DNA of 64,000 bases from QWQI01 sp964608915 (GTDB lineage Bacteria > Planctomycetota > Planctomycetia > Isosphaerales > Isosphaeraceae). Both the position numbers and the translations under genes were made by a program. Shown here piece after piece: positions 26,549-35,694 of this stretch; position 1 is the stretch's first letter, and each line of letters opens with the position of its first letter. The DNA lies in the NCBI GenBank assembly GCA_964608915.1, contig CAZSQA010000009.1:62001-126000 (forward strand). The letters run 5' to 3'. The notes beneath the pieces are model-generated. The model did no database searches, had not been told where the DNA came from, and saw only the letters and a program-made list of their open reading frames with translations.

Positions 26549-27580
26549 ATGACACCGCCCGACACGAAGCGACTGAGTATCGTCGTCGTCAATTACGAGA
26601 CATGGTCGGACGTTCTGGCACAGATGCAGGTTTTGTCTCGAACGGCCGAAATTCGTGACGGTCGTGCGGAAATGATCATCGTGGACAACGCTTCGCCGAC
26701 AAAGCCGGAGCCGTCTTTCGTTCCGGATCCGGGGGTAGTCCGGATCGATCGGGAAGAGAACGGCGGCTTCGGGGCAGGCGTGAACACGGGCTGGCGGCAG
26801 TCGCAGGGCGAGTGGATCCTGCTGCTCAATCCGGATGTCGTCGTAACCGATGATCTTCTCAGCCACGTTCTCGCCCTCCTTGACGAGATCGATCGGAAGC
26901 ACCGTGCCGAACGCTCGTTGCGCGTCGGCATCGTCGGAGTCGCGTTGAACAATCCGGACGGTTCGCGCCAGCCATCCGTGGGGGCGTTTCCATCGGTCGG
27001 CCGTGGAATCCTGGAGCTGTTCTTACCACGAAGTCGAAGACGTTACCAGATCGTTTCTCCCCAAAAATTCGGCCCCGTCGACTGGGTAACCGGCGCATTT
27101 TTTCTCGTGCGTTCGAAGGTCATGGCCGAACTCGACGGCTTCGACGAAGATTATTTCCTGTATTTCGAGGAGACGGACTTCTGCCTTCGTGCGAGGCGAG
27201 CCGGCTGGGCGACCTGCTTCGATCCGTCGATCTCGGTATGCCATCAAAAGCCCTTGCAGAATCGCACCGTTTCACCTAAGATTCGCCTCCTGACCAGACA
27301 CAGCCGGCTGCTCTATTTCCGCAAAAACAGATCGTCTGCGGAATTTCGGGCCATGATGACTCTTGTGCGTGTCGAAGCCTGGGGCCGTCGCCTGTTCGCC
27401 AGACTCGGTCTCCGTGAGTCGGAGTACGGGACATGGAAGTCTGTGAGTGAGCTGGTTCGTGCGTTTCGGATGCACAAGGAACCACGCGGCATCGCGGCGA
27501 TAGAATGGGCGGAGCACACACTCGGGTCGATGACACCGGCCATAGCGGCGAAGAGAAAATCGTCCCGCTCAGAGGCTTGA
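26549..27580 (+). CDS. Glycosyltransferase family 2 (rhamnosyltransferase-like)
   Basis: A 343-residue cytoplasmic GT-A enzyme. It begins SIVVVNYETWSDVL, and has IIVDNASPT, a nucleotide-sugar site near EENGGFGAGVNTGW, WILLLNPDVVV (DxD-type region), DWVTGAFFLVRS, and the acceptor block GFDEDYFLYFEETDFCLRARRAGW. These are diagnostic of GT2 enzymes that add rhamnose and other sugars to surface glycans. It is divergent from the sugar phosphotransferase and followed at 76 nt by a membrane glycosyltransferase, forming a small polysaccharide locus. Confidence 0.92.
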   Translation: MTPPDTKRLSIVVVNYETWSDVLAQMQVLSRTAEIRDGRAEMIIVDNASPTKPEPSFVPDPGVVRIDREENGGFGAGVNTGWRQSQGEWILLLNPDVVVTDDLLSHVLALLDEIDRKHRAERSLRVGIVGVALNNPDGSRQPSVGAFPSVGRGILELFLPRSRRRYQIVSPQKFGPVDWVTGAFFLVRSKVMAELDGFDEDYFLYFEETDFCLRARRAGWATCFDPSISVCHQKPLQNRTVSPKIRLLTRHSRLLYFRKNRSSAEFRAMMTLVRVEAWGRRLFARLGLRESEYGTWKSVSELVRAFRMHKEPRGIAAIEWAEHTLGSMTPAIAAKRKSSRSEA

Positions 27581-27656
27581 ATTCAGGCGGATTCTGAATC
27601 TCGCACTCGCGGCAGCAGGCCGGTCCCTACGGTACGCAGTTCATGGAGGAACCGCC

Positions 27657-29279
27657 TTGGAATTGACGTATTCCGATCACTTGCGTCGCATCGCGTATCT
27701 TGCGATCGCCGTTCTGGCACTCCTTGCCTGGCGCGTGGGCCGGGCGGAAGTCCTTTCCGCCGACGGTTTGCGTTATACGGCTCAGGCCAGAAAAATCGCC
27801 GCGGGCGACTGGCGTGGCGGGCTCGTCGGTTCCGTCGATCATCCGATGTATCCGATACAGATCGCCGCTATGCGTACGCTCGTGGGTCTGCCGGATACGG
27901 CACTCGGGCTTCAGGATGCCGCCTGGGCAGCGGCCATGCTTCATGGCGTCCTGCTCGTCATTCCGACATATTGGGTCGCGCGCAGTCTTTTCGGCGATTC
28001 TTCCGCCTGGCTCGGCACGGTTGCCTTCTACGCGGTGCCGCATACCAGCGAAATCCTTGCCGATTCGCTCAGCGAAAGTACGTTCCTCCACTTTTGGTGC
28101 TGGGCCCTCGGCTTTGCACTGGCGTTTCTCAAACGCGGGAACCCGGCCTGGCTCATCGGTATGGCCTTGGCCGGAGCCGGAGCCTACTGGACACGTCCGG
28201 AGGGGCTTCTCATCTGCATCGCTCTCGGGCTCACGATCCTGGTGACGCCGTTGCTTCGTTCGACCCGGGTGGACTGGCCACGCCTGGGCCGGGTGCTGGC
28301 GATTCTGGCGATTTCGACCGGTGCTCTGAGCTTGCCCGTGATCCTGTCTCGCGGCACGATCGGCACGAAGCCCGCCATCGCCAAAGTGCTCGGCCTCAAG
28401 AACCGCTCGGCTCCGCATGCCGTCGAACGGGAACGGCCGCTGGATCCGAAGCAATCCGAACTGGCGATCTGGGGAGATGCCGCAGCGGCTTTTTACAAAG
28501 CCTTACGCACTTCGACGACCTCGCCGGGACTTGTCCTGGCGATCGCGGGCCTGATTTTCGTGCCCCGCGCTTCGGCCGCCACAGCGCGGCAATTCCTTCT
28601 CGTCGGCGTGATCCTCACTTTGTGCGTCCTCGCGCTCGTTCGGCTGCACGCCACGCAGGGATACTGCGCGCCGCGACATACCATGGTACCGGCACAGATC
28701 CTTCTGCTCGCGGCCGGACATGGCATCATGGTGCTCAGCTCCCGAATCGGGTCGAGTCTTATGCATTTCCCGATCCTCAAAGATCGAACGCCGTTGCGGC
28801 TGGTTCCCGCCATCTATTTCGTTCTGGGATGTGCCTGGGTTTCGACCCACGCGAGCGAATTCGCAAGGCCGATCGGGCATTCGGCTCTCGGCTACAAGCT
28901 GGCCGGAGCCTGGCTCTCTGAGCGCATGACGCCTGGGGAATCGCTGATCGACCTCAGCGGATGGGCCGCGTTTTATGCCGAAAGGCCAGGTTACGGCTTC
29001 ACCAAACTGCACGAAATCACGCCCGGGAACCCCAGCCGGTATCTCGTGGTTCGCAAGGCGCATCTCGTCGGTCCCTGGGACTATTGCGAACGCATGCGGG
29101 AACTCGCCAGGGACGCCGACCTGATCGCGACGTTTCCTCCAGGGGAATCCGACCGGACGTCCGAAGTTCGTGTGTACGAACGACGGACCCCCCGGATCGC
29201 GGCATCGGATCCGCCCCGATCCGCCGCTGAATCGCAGACTGACGGCCGTTCCGCCGCTCCCGCCGCCGTCAGGCACTGA
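27657..29279 (+). CDS. Integral membrane glycosyltransferase, GT-C (PMT-like)
   Basis: A 540-residue protein with about ten hydrophobic segments. After the first helix comes the ADGLRYTAQARKIAAGDWRGG loop and DHPMYPIQIAAM, the position where PMT/ArnT enzymes hold their catalytic acid. The C-terminal 110 residues are soluble and periplasmic (SERMTPGESLIDLSGWAAFY, GPWDYCERMREL). It probably uses a lipid-linked sugar. The start is TTG at 27657 with GGAGG 7 nt upstream. It follows the GT2 gene and likely belongs to the same surface-glycan unit. Confidence 0.82.
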   Translation: MELTYSDHLRRIAYLAIAVLALLAWRVGRAEVLSADGLRYTAQARKIAAGDWRGGLVGSVDHPMYPIQIAAMRTLVGLPDTALGLQDAAWAAAMLHGVLLVIPTYWVARSLFGDSSAWLGTVAFYAVPHTSEILADSLSESTFLHFWCWALGFALAFLKRGNPAWLIGMALAGAGAYWTRPEGLLICIALGLTILVTPLLRSTRVDWPRLGRVLAILAISTGALSLPVILSRGTIGTKPAIAKVLGLKNRSAPHAVERERPLDPKQSELAIWGDAAAAFYKALRTSTTSPGLVLAIAGLIFVPRASAATARQFLLVGVILTLCVLALVRLHATQGYCAPRHTMVPAQILLLAAGHGIMVLSSRIGSSLMHFPILKDRTPLRLVPAIYFVLGCAWVSTHASEFARPIGHSALGYKLAGAWLSERMTPGESLIDLSGWAAFYAERPGYGFTKLHEITPGNPSRYLVVRKAHLVGPWDYCERMRELARDADLIATFPPGESDRTSEVRVYERRTPRIAASDPPRSAAESQTDGRSAAPAAVRH

Positions 29280-29283
29280 CGCG

Positions 29284-30357
29284 TCAGGATACTTCCGCCG
29301 AGCCGCTTTCGGCGGTTTCCGGAAGAATCGTTCGCGAAAGCACAGCCAGGCCGATCGGTTCGTCGATCGCCTGGTGAGGCAAGCTGGCCAGACGCTCCAG
29401 CCTTCGGGCTTCGGCTTCGGACGGCTGGCGCACGTCGTCAAGCAAGGCGGACCGTTCCAGCCAGGCCAGGCTCGTTTCCACGAAACTTTCGACAAGGGCT
29501 GCTTCCTCCGCGCTGGTTTCCCGGTCCAGCTTTTGCGCGAACCGAATCGCGGCGGCGGGAATTCGATCGATGGCCGCACCGAGGCGTTCCATTGCTTCCG
29601 GCCGGATCGAGGCAGGCTGTTTTCGGGCGATTTCGATAATCGCGGCGCAGGCGTTCGCGTCCGACTGCTCGATGGCCGTTTCCAGCAGTGCTTCCACGAA
29701 TCCGCTTTCCTGCAGCCGGGGGATGATCGCTTCGTGGTATTTCCTGATGAGCCGCCGATTGAGTACACCCGGACGGTCGCATGCGATGTCGATTCGATCC
29801 CGAACGGATTCGTCGGGAACGTAATCACGCAAGCGTTCGAGGTGTCTTCGGCACCATTCGACAGCCGGGGCATCGCCTGCTTCGGAGGCTTCTTCGAGCA
29901 AGGCGAAGAGCTTTTCGAAGGAAGGTGCCGGGCTCGTGGTAGCCGCGGATTTCACGAAGGTTTTCGCTTCGAATTCCTCTTTGCGGTTGGCGATCTGCAA
30001 TTCCGTCAAATTGTGCATCAGCAGCTCCAGAGTTTTTTTCTGTGCTTCTTCCGGAGACACGGGTCTGGATCGCGATCTCTGCGCTTCCGCGAGTTTTCTG
30101 GAAACGAGCGAGATTTTCGACTTTTCTTTCTGGGTCATGTGATCGACGGAGCGCATCAGATCGTTCGCAAGTTCCGCGGCCCGTTGCCGAGCGGCCTTGA
30201 GCGTCATTTCGCCTTCGCGGACAAGCTGGACGAGGTCTTCTCGCCGTTTCCGGAAATCGGTCGATCGCGTTTCCCATGCCGATTTTAATTCGACGGACAG
30301 TTTGTGCGGGATCGTCGATTCCCAGTCGATCGGTAACTTCGAGCGTGGATTGAGCAT
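29284..30357 (-). CDS. Helical cytosolic protein of unknown function
   Basis: About 357 residues, almost all helical and highly charged. The first 120 residues look like a long coiled coil (SAWETRSTDFRKRREDLVQL, EKSKISLVSRKLAEAQRSRS). The rest consists of short helices rich in Ala, Glu and Arg, resembling alpha-alpha repeats. There is no enzyme motif and no signal peptide. ATG 30357 is chosen because AAGGAG lies upstream; ATG 30381 is also in frame. It is paired with the 115-aa gene 76 nt upstream. Function not recognised. Confidence 0.7.
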   Translation of the reverse strand: MLNPRSKLPIDWESTIPHKLSVELKSAWETRSTDFRKRREDLVQLVREGEMTLKAARQRAAELANDLMRSVDHMTQKEKSKISLVSRKLAEAQRSRSRPVSPEEAQKKTLELLMHNLTELQIANRKEEFEAKTFVKSAATTSPAPSFEKLFALLEEASEAGDAPAVEWCRRHLERLRDYVPDESVRDRIDIACDRPGVLNRRLIRKYHEAIIPRLQESGFVEALLETAIEQSDANACAAIIEIARKQPASIRPEAMERLGAAIDRIPAAAIRFAQKLDRETSAEEAALVESFVETSLAWLERSALLDDVRQPSEAEARRLERLASLPHQAIDEPIGLAVLSRTILPETAESGSAEVS

Positions 30358-30433
30358 TTTCGGGGGTCTCCTTGAAATCAAAATCGTCCGGACACGGCAT
30401 TACATTCCGGGGCCGGCTTCGTGCAAAATCGAT

Positions 30434-30781
30434 TCACTCGTAGTCGTTGGCGGCGTTTTCCGCGGCTTGCCGGTGCAGCAGATCGAGCAGATGCCGCGTG
30501 GCCGAATCGATGGCCAGGCAACGCGACTGCCCGAGAGCCTCGACCGTTTCTTCCAGCTTCGGGCAGCTGAGCCTGGCCAGCCAGAAGCCGTCTTCCTGGG
30601 CGTACCAGCTGAGCAGCCAGCGAACGCGCCCATATTCGTTGCGGAGCCGGACCGCGCGAGCGAGATCGACGTTGTCCATGACCTGGGCGAATGCGCGTTT
30701 CCGTTCTGCAGCCTTGTCGGCGGAATTTTCGGGATTGCTGGGGTTTTGCGTATTCATGCTGCGAATTCCGGAGGTAGTCAT
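30434..30781 (-). CDS. Small helical protein of unknown function
   Basis: A 115-residue protein (or 107 from ATG 30757, MNTQNPSN). After a disordered, Asn/Ser-rich start it shows VDLARAVRLRNEYGRVRWLL, SWYAQEDGFWLARLSCPKLEE and ATRHLLDLLHRQAAE. It is probably a small alpha/beta domain ending in a helix. It is transcribed with the longer helical protein gene downstream. Not recognised. Confidence 0.65.
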   Translation of the reverse strand: MTTSGIRSMNTQNPSNPENSADKAAERKRAFAQVMDNVDLARAVRLRNEYGRVRWLLSWYAQEDGFWLARLSCPKLEETVEALGQSRCLAIDSATRHLLDLLHRQAAENAANDYE

Positions 30782-31150
30782 GGGGCGTGTCTCTTCGTTT
30801 TGAGGAATTCCGGCACCGGGCTCGGGGACCAGGCGAGGGTACTATCAGAACCCCGCGCATGTTCCTGAGCGATGATCGCGGCACTTCGTCCGTAATTTGT
30901 GCATGCGGTGACTCTTCGACCGGTTGCGGAGAGTTTTTCGCGGAATCGCGGGCGAATCCGCATTCCGGAAGCCGCTCGAGGCGACCCCTGAACCGGGGTC
31001 GATCTTCGAACGTGAGGCACCGATCTGTTAGAATCTTCGAGATAACTGTGTGAAGCTCCGTGACACGAATCACGGCCTGGCATTCAGTGAAACCTGACCC
31101 TGTCTCGATTAACGAATCTTCAGCGACAGCCGACGAGCGAACGAAACATC
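30782..31150. other. Divergent intergenic region upstream of rsfS
   Basis: A 369-base region between divergent transcripts. It holds a possible rsfS promoter (31005-31034). Open frames in it are Arg/Ser-rich and not convincing. No RNA gene was seen. Confidence 0.45.
31005..31034 (+). promoter_or_regulatory. Possible promoter for rsfS-argS
   Basis: TTCGAA (31005-31010), 18-nt spacer, TAGAAT (31029-31034). The -10 is near consensus and the -35 is weak. It would give a leader of about 110 nt. A similar TAGAAT box is found at 33726-33731 before the cytochrome gene. Confidence 0.3.
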
Positions 31151-31666
31151 ATGTCCGAAGAAATAGAGGCGACAGATTCGGGGGCAGTCGAGCCCACCAT
31201 CGATCGCCCCAGTCCCAAGTCTACCAAAAGTCGAGGAATCGGCGCGCTTCAGGACACCGTTCCTTCTTCCGCAGTCGATCGTACCTTCCCCGGACGGCTC
31301 GATCAGGCCTACGCGTTGGCGCGGCGGGCGGCGGAAATCGCCGAAGACAGCAAAGCCGAGTCGATCGTCGTGCTCGATATGCGGCCTGTCACCAGTCTTG
31401 TCGACTTCTTCGTCGTAGCGACCGTGCCGAGCCGTCGTCAGGCGACCGCGATCACGGCCCAGATCGACTCTGAGATGAAGAAACTCAAGGAATCGAAGAT
31501 CGGGATGGAACTTTCCGAAACGGGTCGGTGGACACTTCTCGATTACGGGGATGTGGTCGTTCACATCTTTTCGCCGGAAGGGCGAGAGTTCTACGACCTC
31601 GACGATCTCTGGGGCGATGCGCCCCGGATCGACTGGAAATCGACGACTTCGATCGCCGCTGGTTGA
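31151..31666 (+). CDS. rsfS: Ribosomal silencing factor RsfS (Iojap family)
   Basis: Binds ribosomal protein uL14 and blocks subunit joining when nutrients are low. The Iojap domain covers about residues 55-165: ALARRAAEIAEDSKAESIVVLDM, SLVDFFVVATVPSRRQATAI, then GRWTLLDYGDVVVHIFSPEGREFYDLDDLWGD cut across its conserved D-x-V-V-H-I-F core. The protein is 171 residues; the first 50 are a disordered extension not usual in the family. argS follows 109 nt downstream. The commonly linked nadD is not here. Confidence 0.94.
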   Translation: MSEEIEATDSGAVEPTIDRPSPKSTKSRGIGALQDTVPSSAVDRTFPGRLDQAYALARRAAEIAEDSKAESIVVLDMRPVTSLVDFFVVATVPSRRQATAITAQIDSEMKKLKESKIGMELSETGRWTLLDYGDVVVHIFSPEGREFYDLDDLWGDAPRIDWKSTTSIAAG

Positions 31667-31775
31667 GACGACCGACCGAACGCGCATCGGCAGACGCCGG
31701 GCCGCGGTCGCGTCGAATCCCGATCGCCATGCAAATGCCTCTGATTCACCGATACGGAGCAGTTGACTCAGGCCT

Positions 31776-33632
31776 ATGAACGTTCTGGAATTCTTCCGTC
31801 GCCGGTTCGCAGCCGCCATCGCCGACGAGTCGCAGCGATCCGAGTTCGCCGATGCCGTCCGGCCTGCAACCGATCCCAAGTTCGGCGATTACCAGGCCAA
31901 TGGTGCCATGGCTCTCGCCAAGGCCGCCAAGCGGAATCCACGCGAGATCGCCCGGCAGGTCGCGGCTTCCGTCGACCTTGAGCCGCTGGCCGGACCACCG
32001 GAACTCGCCGGGCCAGGATTCCTGAACGTTCGTGTCCATCAGGCCGCGATCGAATCCGAGCTTCAGAAACTTCTCAACAACGACCGCCTCGGGCTCGAAC
32101 CGCCATCCGAGCCCCGTACCGTCATCGTCGACTACTCCTCGCCGAACGTCGCGAAGCCGATGCACGTTGGCCACATCCGGTCGACGATCATCGGCGAATC
32201 GCTGGCCCGCACGCTGACGGCCCTCGGTCATAAGGTCATTCGCGACAATCACCTGGGCGACTGGGGCGCCCAGTTCGGGATGATTCTCTGGGGATACAAG
32301 AACCTGCTCGACAAGGCTGCCTACGAGCGTGACCCTGTCCATGAACTGGCGCGGCTCTATAAAGAGGTTCAGTCGCGAATCAAGCCTGCCGAGGCCCACG
32401 AAGAACGCTTCGACAAGGCCTTACGCCTGAGGAAAGAGGGCAAGTCCGAGGAGGCCTCGGCCGTCGCGGCCAAAATCGCGGGGAACGAAGGCCCGGACTG
32501 GGAGACCGTCGTGCGGGAATTCGAAGCGGCTTCGGCCGTACGCGAAGCGGCCCGCCAGGAAACGGCCAGATTGCACAGCGGCGATGACGAAAATCGCCGT
32601 CTCTGGGCCGAGTTCATGCCCCACTGCCTGAAGATGCTCGAGGTGATCTATGACAGGCTCGGCGTCCGCTTCGACGTTCAGCTGGGCGAGAGCTTTTACG
32701 ACCCGATGCTGGCTGATGTCGTCACCGATCTCGAGGCGAAAGGCCTGGCCACAGGCAGCGAGGGTGCGACCGTCTGCTTCTGCGAAGCGACCAAGGCCCC
32801 GATGATGGTCCGTAAGCGTGACAGGGCTTATACTTACGCCACGACCGATCTCGCGACGATTCGCTATCGCGCGCATCGCTGGAACCCGAGTCAAATTCTC
32901 TATGTCGTGGACCATCGCCAGGGCGACCACTTCCAGCAGCTTTTCGAAATCTCGCGCCGATGGGGGTTCGATCAGGTCGATTTTCGCCACGTGGCGTTCG
33001 GCACGATTCTCGACGGGCAGGGGCGTCCGCTCAAGACACGCGAAGGCGATGCCGTGGGCCTGGCCGGTATTCTGGACGAAGCCGTGGCCGTGGCCCGAGG
33101 CGTCGTCGACGAAAACAGCCCGCACCTGCCGCCGGAAGAGCGGTCGAAAGTGGCGGAGATCGTCGGCATCGGAGCGGTCAAATATGCCGATCTTTCGCAG
33201 AACCGGGCGAGCGATTACAAATTCGACCTGGCCAAGATGATGGCCATGAACGGCAATACGGCGACGTATATTCAGTACGCTTACGCTCGCGTACGCAGCG
33301 TATTGCGAAAATCCGAAGCGGATGAGGCTGCCTTGCGCTCCGCTCCGCCCGAAATCATACTTGGTACGCCGGAAGAACGAGCCCTGGGGATGAAGCTCCT
33401 GCGGCTGCCGGAAACGCTGGAACAGAGCACGGTGGAAATGAAGCCGAACGTGATCGCCGACTATCTCTTCACCCTGGCGAACGATTTCTCCGCCTTCTAC
33501 ACCGCCTGCCCGGTGATGCGCGAGGAAAACGCCGACGTGAAGCGTAGCCGCGAAGCGCTTTGCCTGCTCACGGGCGAGGTGCTCAAGTTCGGGCTTTCGC
33601 TTCTGGGGATCGACGTCGCCGAACGGATGTGA
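31776..33632 (+). CDS. argS: Arginyl-tRNA synthetase
   Basis: A 618-residue class I synthetase. The N-terminal Add-1 domain (about 1-110) recognises the tRNA D-loop. The HIGH motif is HVGH in SPNVAKPMHVGHIRS, and DNHLGDWGAQFG follows. The KMSKS-equivalent is in GRPLKTREGDAVGL. The C-terminal DALR anticodon-binding domain contains NTATYIQYAYARVRS and NDFSAFYTACPVM and ends near LLGIDVAERM. An insertion with many charged residues at about 195-260 is longer than in E. coli. It is cytosolic and essential. Confidence 0.97.
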   Translation: MNVLEFFRRRFAAAIADESQRSEFADAVRPATDPKFGDYQANGAMALAKAAKRNPREIARQVAASVDLEPLAGPPELAGPGFLNVRVHQAAIESELQKLLNNDRLGLEPPSEPRTVIVDYSSPNVAKPMHVGHIRSTIIGESLARTLTALGHKVIRDNHLGDWGAQFGMILWGYKNLLDKAAYERDPVHELARLYKEVQSRIKPAEAHEERFDKALRLRKEGKSEEASAVAAKIAGNEGPDWETVVREFEAASAVREAARQETARLHSGDDENRRLWAEFMPHCLKMLEVIYDRLGVRFDVQLGESFYDPMLADVVTDLEAKGLATGSEGATVCFCEATKAPMMVRKRDRAYTYATTDLATIRYRAHRWNPSQILYVVDHRQGDHFQQLFEISRRWGFDQVDFRHVAFGTILDGQGRPLKTREGDAVGLAGILDEAVAVARGVVDENSPHLPPEERSKVAEIVGIGAVKYADLSQNRASDYKFDLAKMMAMNGNTATYIQYAYARVRSVLRKSEADEAALRSAPPEIILGTPEERALGMKLLRLPETLEQSTVEMKPNVIADYLFTLANDFSAFYTACPVMREENADVKRSREALCLLTGEVLKFGLSLLGIDVAERM

Positions 33633-33804
33633 TTTTCGGGGCGATGCTTGCGATTCGCCGATCGCTCCTTCGCAGATCCAGCGGGCGATTCGGCGATACC
33701 CGTTTCGCGACTGTCGAATTCCGGATAGAATACGTCCATCTTCCGGGCCAAGCGCATTCCGCCTGAGCTGAGCCCGCCGACCTGCCGCTGACGAGGATCC
33801 TGCC

Positions 33805-35649
33805 ATGCCGACCCGTGCGTTCGTTGCTCTGACGATCGTCCTCTGGCCGATGGTTTCCGTATTCGCTGAAACTCCGGCCGGGCAGAAGCCTGGCGATCGA
33901 AACGTACCGGCCGAACTCGACCGATCGCCGGTCGCTCTGGCAGTTTTCGCCAAAGGCACACGTGCCCTAACGGCCAACCAGACCAGCGGAACGGTCAGCC
34001 TGATCGACATCACCGCACGCAAGGTTCTCGACGAAATCGTGACGGGCGAGAAGCCCGCCGGAGTCGCCGTTTCCCCCGACGGCACAGAGGCCGTCGTGAC
34101 CCACTGGTGGGGCTACGACGCTGCGATCCTCAAGATCGAACACGACCGGCTCGCCATTGCCGGACGAATCGATGTCGGCGCCGAACCGAGGGGCGTCGTT
34201 TACGACTCCTCCGGAAAATCGGCCTATATCGCGGTCGGCGTTTTCGACGAGGTCGTGAAGATCGACACCAGCGGCAAAAAGGTCGCGAAGCGAGCCAAAG
34301 TGAGCCGCGAGCCGCGGTCTCTGGCTCTCACGCCGGACGGAAAAACGCTGGTCGTGGCGAACGCCCGTTCGCAGAACGTTTCGATGGTGGATCTCGACTC
34401 ATTCGCGAGGATCCGGGACATCGACATCTCAGGCGACAATTTGAGGCAGATCGCTGTCTCGCCCGACGGCAAGTACGCGGTTCTGGCGAATATGAAGGAT
34501 CGTCGCTTCGCAACGACGAAGGGCAATATCGATATCGGCTGGGTCATTGGCCAGCGTGTGACGCGAGTGCCCCTGAGCGGCGACGACTATTACGAAACCC
34601 TTTCGCTCGATCCGCAAGGACTTGCCGTTGGCGATGTGCACGGCGTGGCGATTTCGAACGACGGCCGGCATCTGGCCGTTTCCGCGGGCGGCACGCATGA
34701 AATTCTGCTTTTTCGGCAGGATCTTTCGCCTTTGCCTTGGCGGAGAAATGGAAGCCGGGACCTGCTGGCCCCGGAGCTGACTCGGGATACCGAGCGACTT
34801 CGTCGCGTCAAAGTCGGTGGCAGACCACTCGAGGTGGCATTTTTGCCGGACGGCAAAACGCTTGTGGCCGCGAATTATTTCGCGAATTCGCTGCAGGTGG
34901 TCGATGTCGATTCCGGAGTCCTCGCAGCCGAAATTCCCCTGGGCGGCAACCCGCAACCTGACCTGGTGCGGCGTGGTGAAATGTATTTTCATGACGCCGA
35001 ACGCTCATTCAACCAGTGGTACAGCTGCGCGACTTGCCATACGGACAGCCACACCAACGGCCTCGATTTCGACACCATGAACGACGGCTGGCACGACCTT
35101 TCGACGCGTCGGGAACGCAGCCGGAAGAAGGTGCCGACGATGCGAAGGGTCGTCCAAACCGGCCCGTGGACATGGCACGGCTGGCAGAAAAGCCTGGACG
35201 AAGCGATGGTCGAATCGTTCACCAAGAGCATGCAGGGCACACAACCGACGGATGACGATGTGAAAGCCATCCTGGCCTACATCGCGACGCTCGATTACCC
35301 GAAGAATCCGTATCGCAAAGCCGACGGTTCGCTGACCGAAGCCGCCCAGCGCGGCAAGGCCGTTTTCGAATCCGCCAAAGCCGCCTGCAACACCTGCCAC
35401 GGCGGGCCGGAATTTACGGACGGCAAAGTGCACGATGTCGGCCTGGACGAACCAGGAAGCCGCTACAAGGGGCACAATCCACCTTCGCTGCGTGGGGCTT
35501 ACGATAAGGACCCCTATCTTCACGACAGGCGATCGAAAACGCTGCACGAAGTGCTCAAAGGGCCTCATTCCCCCGAAAACGTGACTGGGCTGGGCGAATT
35601 GACGGACAAGGAACTCGATGATCTCGTCGAGTACGTCAAGTCCTTGTGA
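33805..35649 (+). CDS. Exported beta-propeller with dihaem cytochrome c domain
   Basis: A 614-residue protein with a signal peptide (ending ...MVSVFAE). Residues 40-390 form a YVTN-like seven-bladed propeller: repeated units such as VAVSPDGTEAVVTHW, GVVYDSSGKSAYIAVG, LALTPDGKTLVVANA, IAVSPDGKYAVLANM, VAFLPDGKTLVAANYF. The C-terminal 220 residues carry two CxxCH haem sites, CATCH near 408 and CNTCH near 527, in the style of MauG/cytochrome c peroxidases. Such fusions act in the periplasm on redox substrates. A TAGAAT box at 33726-33731 may be its -10. The PSCyt1-type gene follows after 45 nt. Confidence 0.88.
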   Translation: MPTRAFVALTIVLWPMVSVFAETPAGQKPGDRNVPAELDRSPVALAVFAKGTRALTANQTSGTVSLIDITARKVLDEIVTGEKPAGVAVSPDGTEAVVTHWWGYDAAILKIEHDRLAIAGRIDVGAEPRGVVYDSSGKSAYIAVGVFDEVVKIDTSGKKVAKRAKVSREPRSLALTPDGKTLVVANARSQNVSMVDLDSFARIRDIDISGDNLRQIAVSPDGKYAVLANMKDRRFATTKGNIDIGWVIGQRVTRVPLSGDDYYETLSLDPQGLAVGDVHGVAISNDGRHLAVSAGGTHEILLFRQDLSPLPWRRNGSRDLLAPELTRDTERLRRVKVGGRPLEVAFLPDGKTLVAANYFANSLQVVDVDSGVLAAEIPLGGNPQPDLVRRGEMYFHDAERSFNQWYSCATCHTDSHTNGLDFDTMNDGWHDLSTRRERSRKKVPTMRRVVQTGPWTWHGWQKSLDEAMVESFTKSMQGTQPTDDDVKAILAYIATLDYPKNPYRKADGSLTEAAQRGKAVFESAKAACNTCHGGPEFTDGKVHDVGLDEPGSRYKGHNPPSLRGAYDKDPYLHDRRSKTLHEVLKGPHSPENVTGLGELTDKELDDLVEYVKSL

Positions 35650-35694
35650 ATTTGAGCGTTCGTTCGTTGTCCCGCATCAGGCGAGATACCTGCC

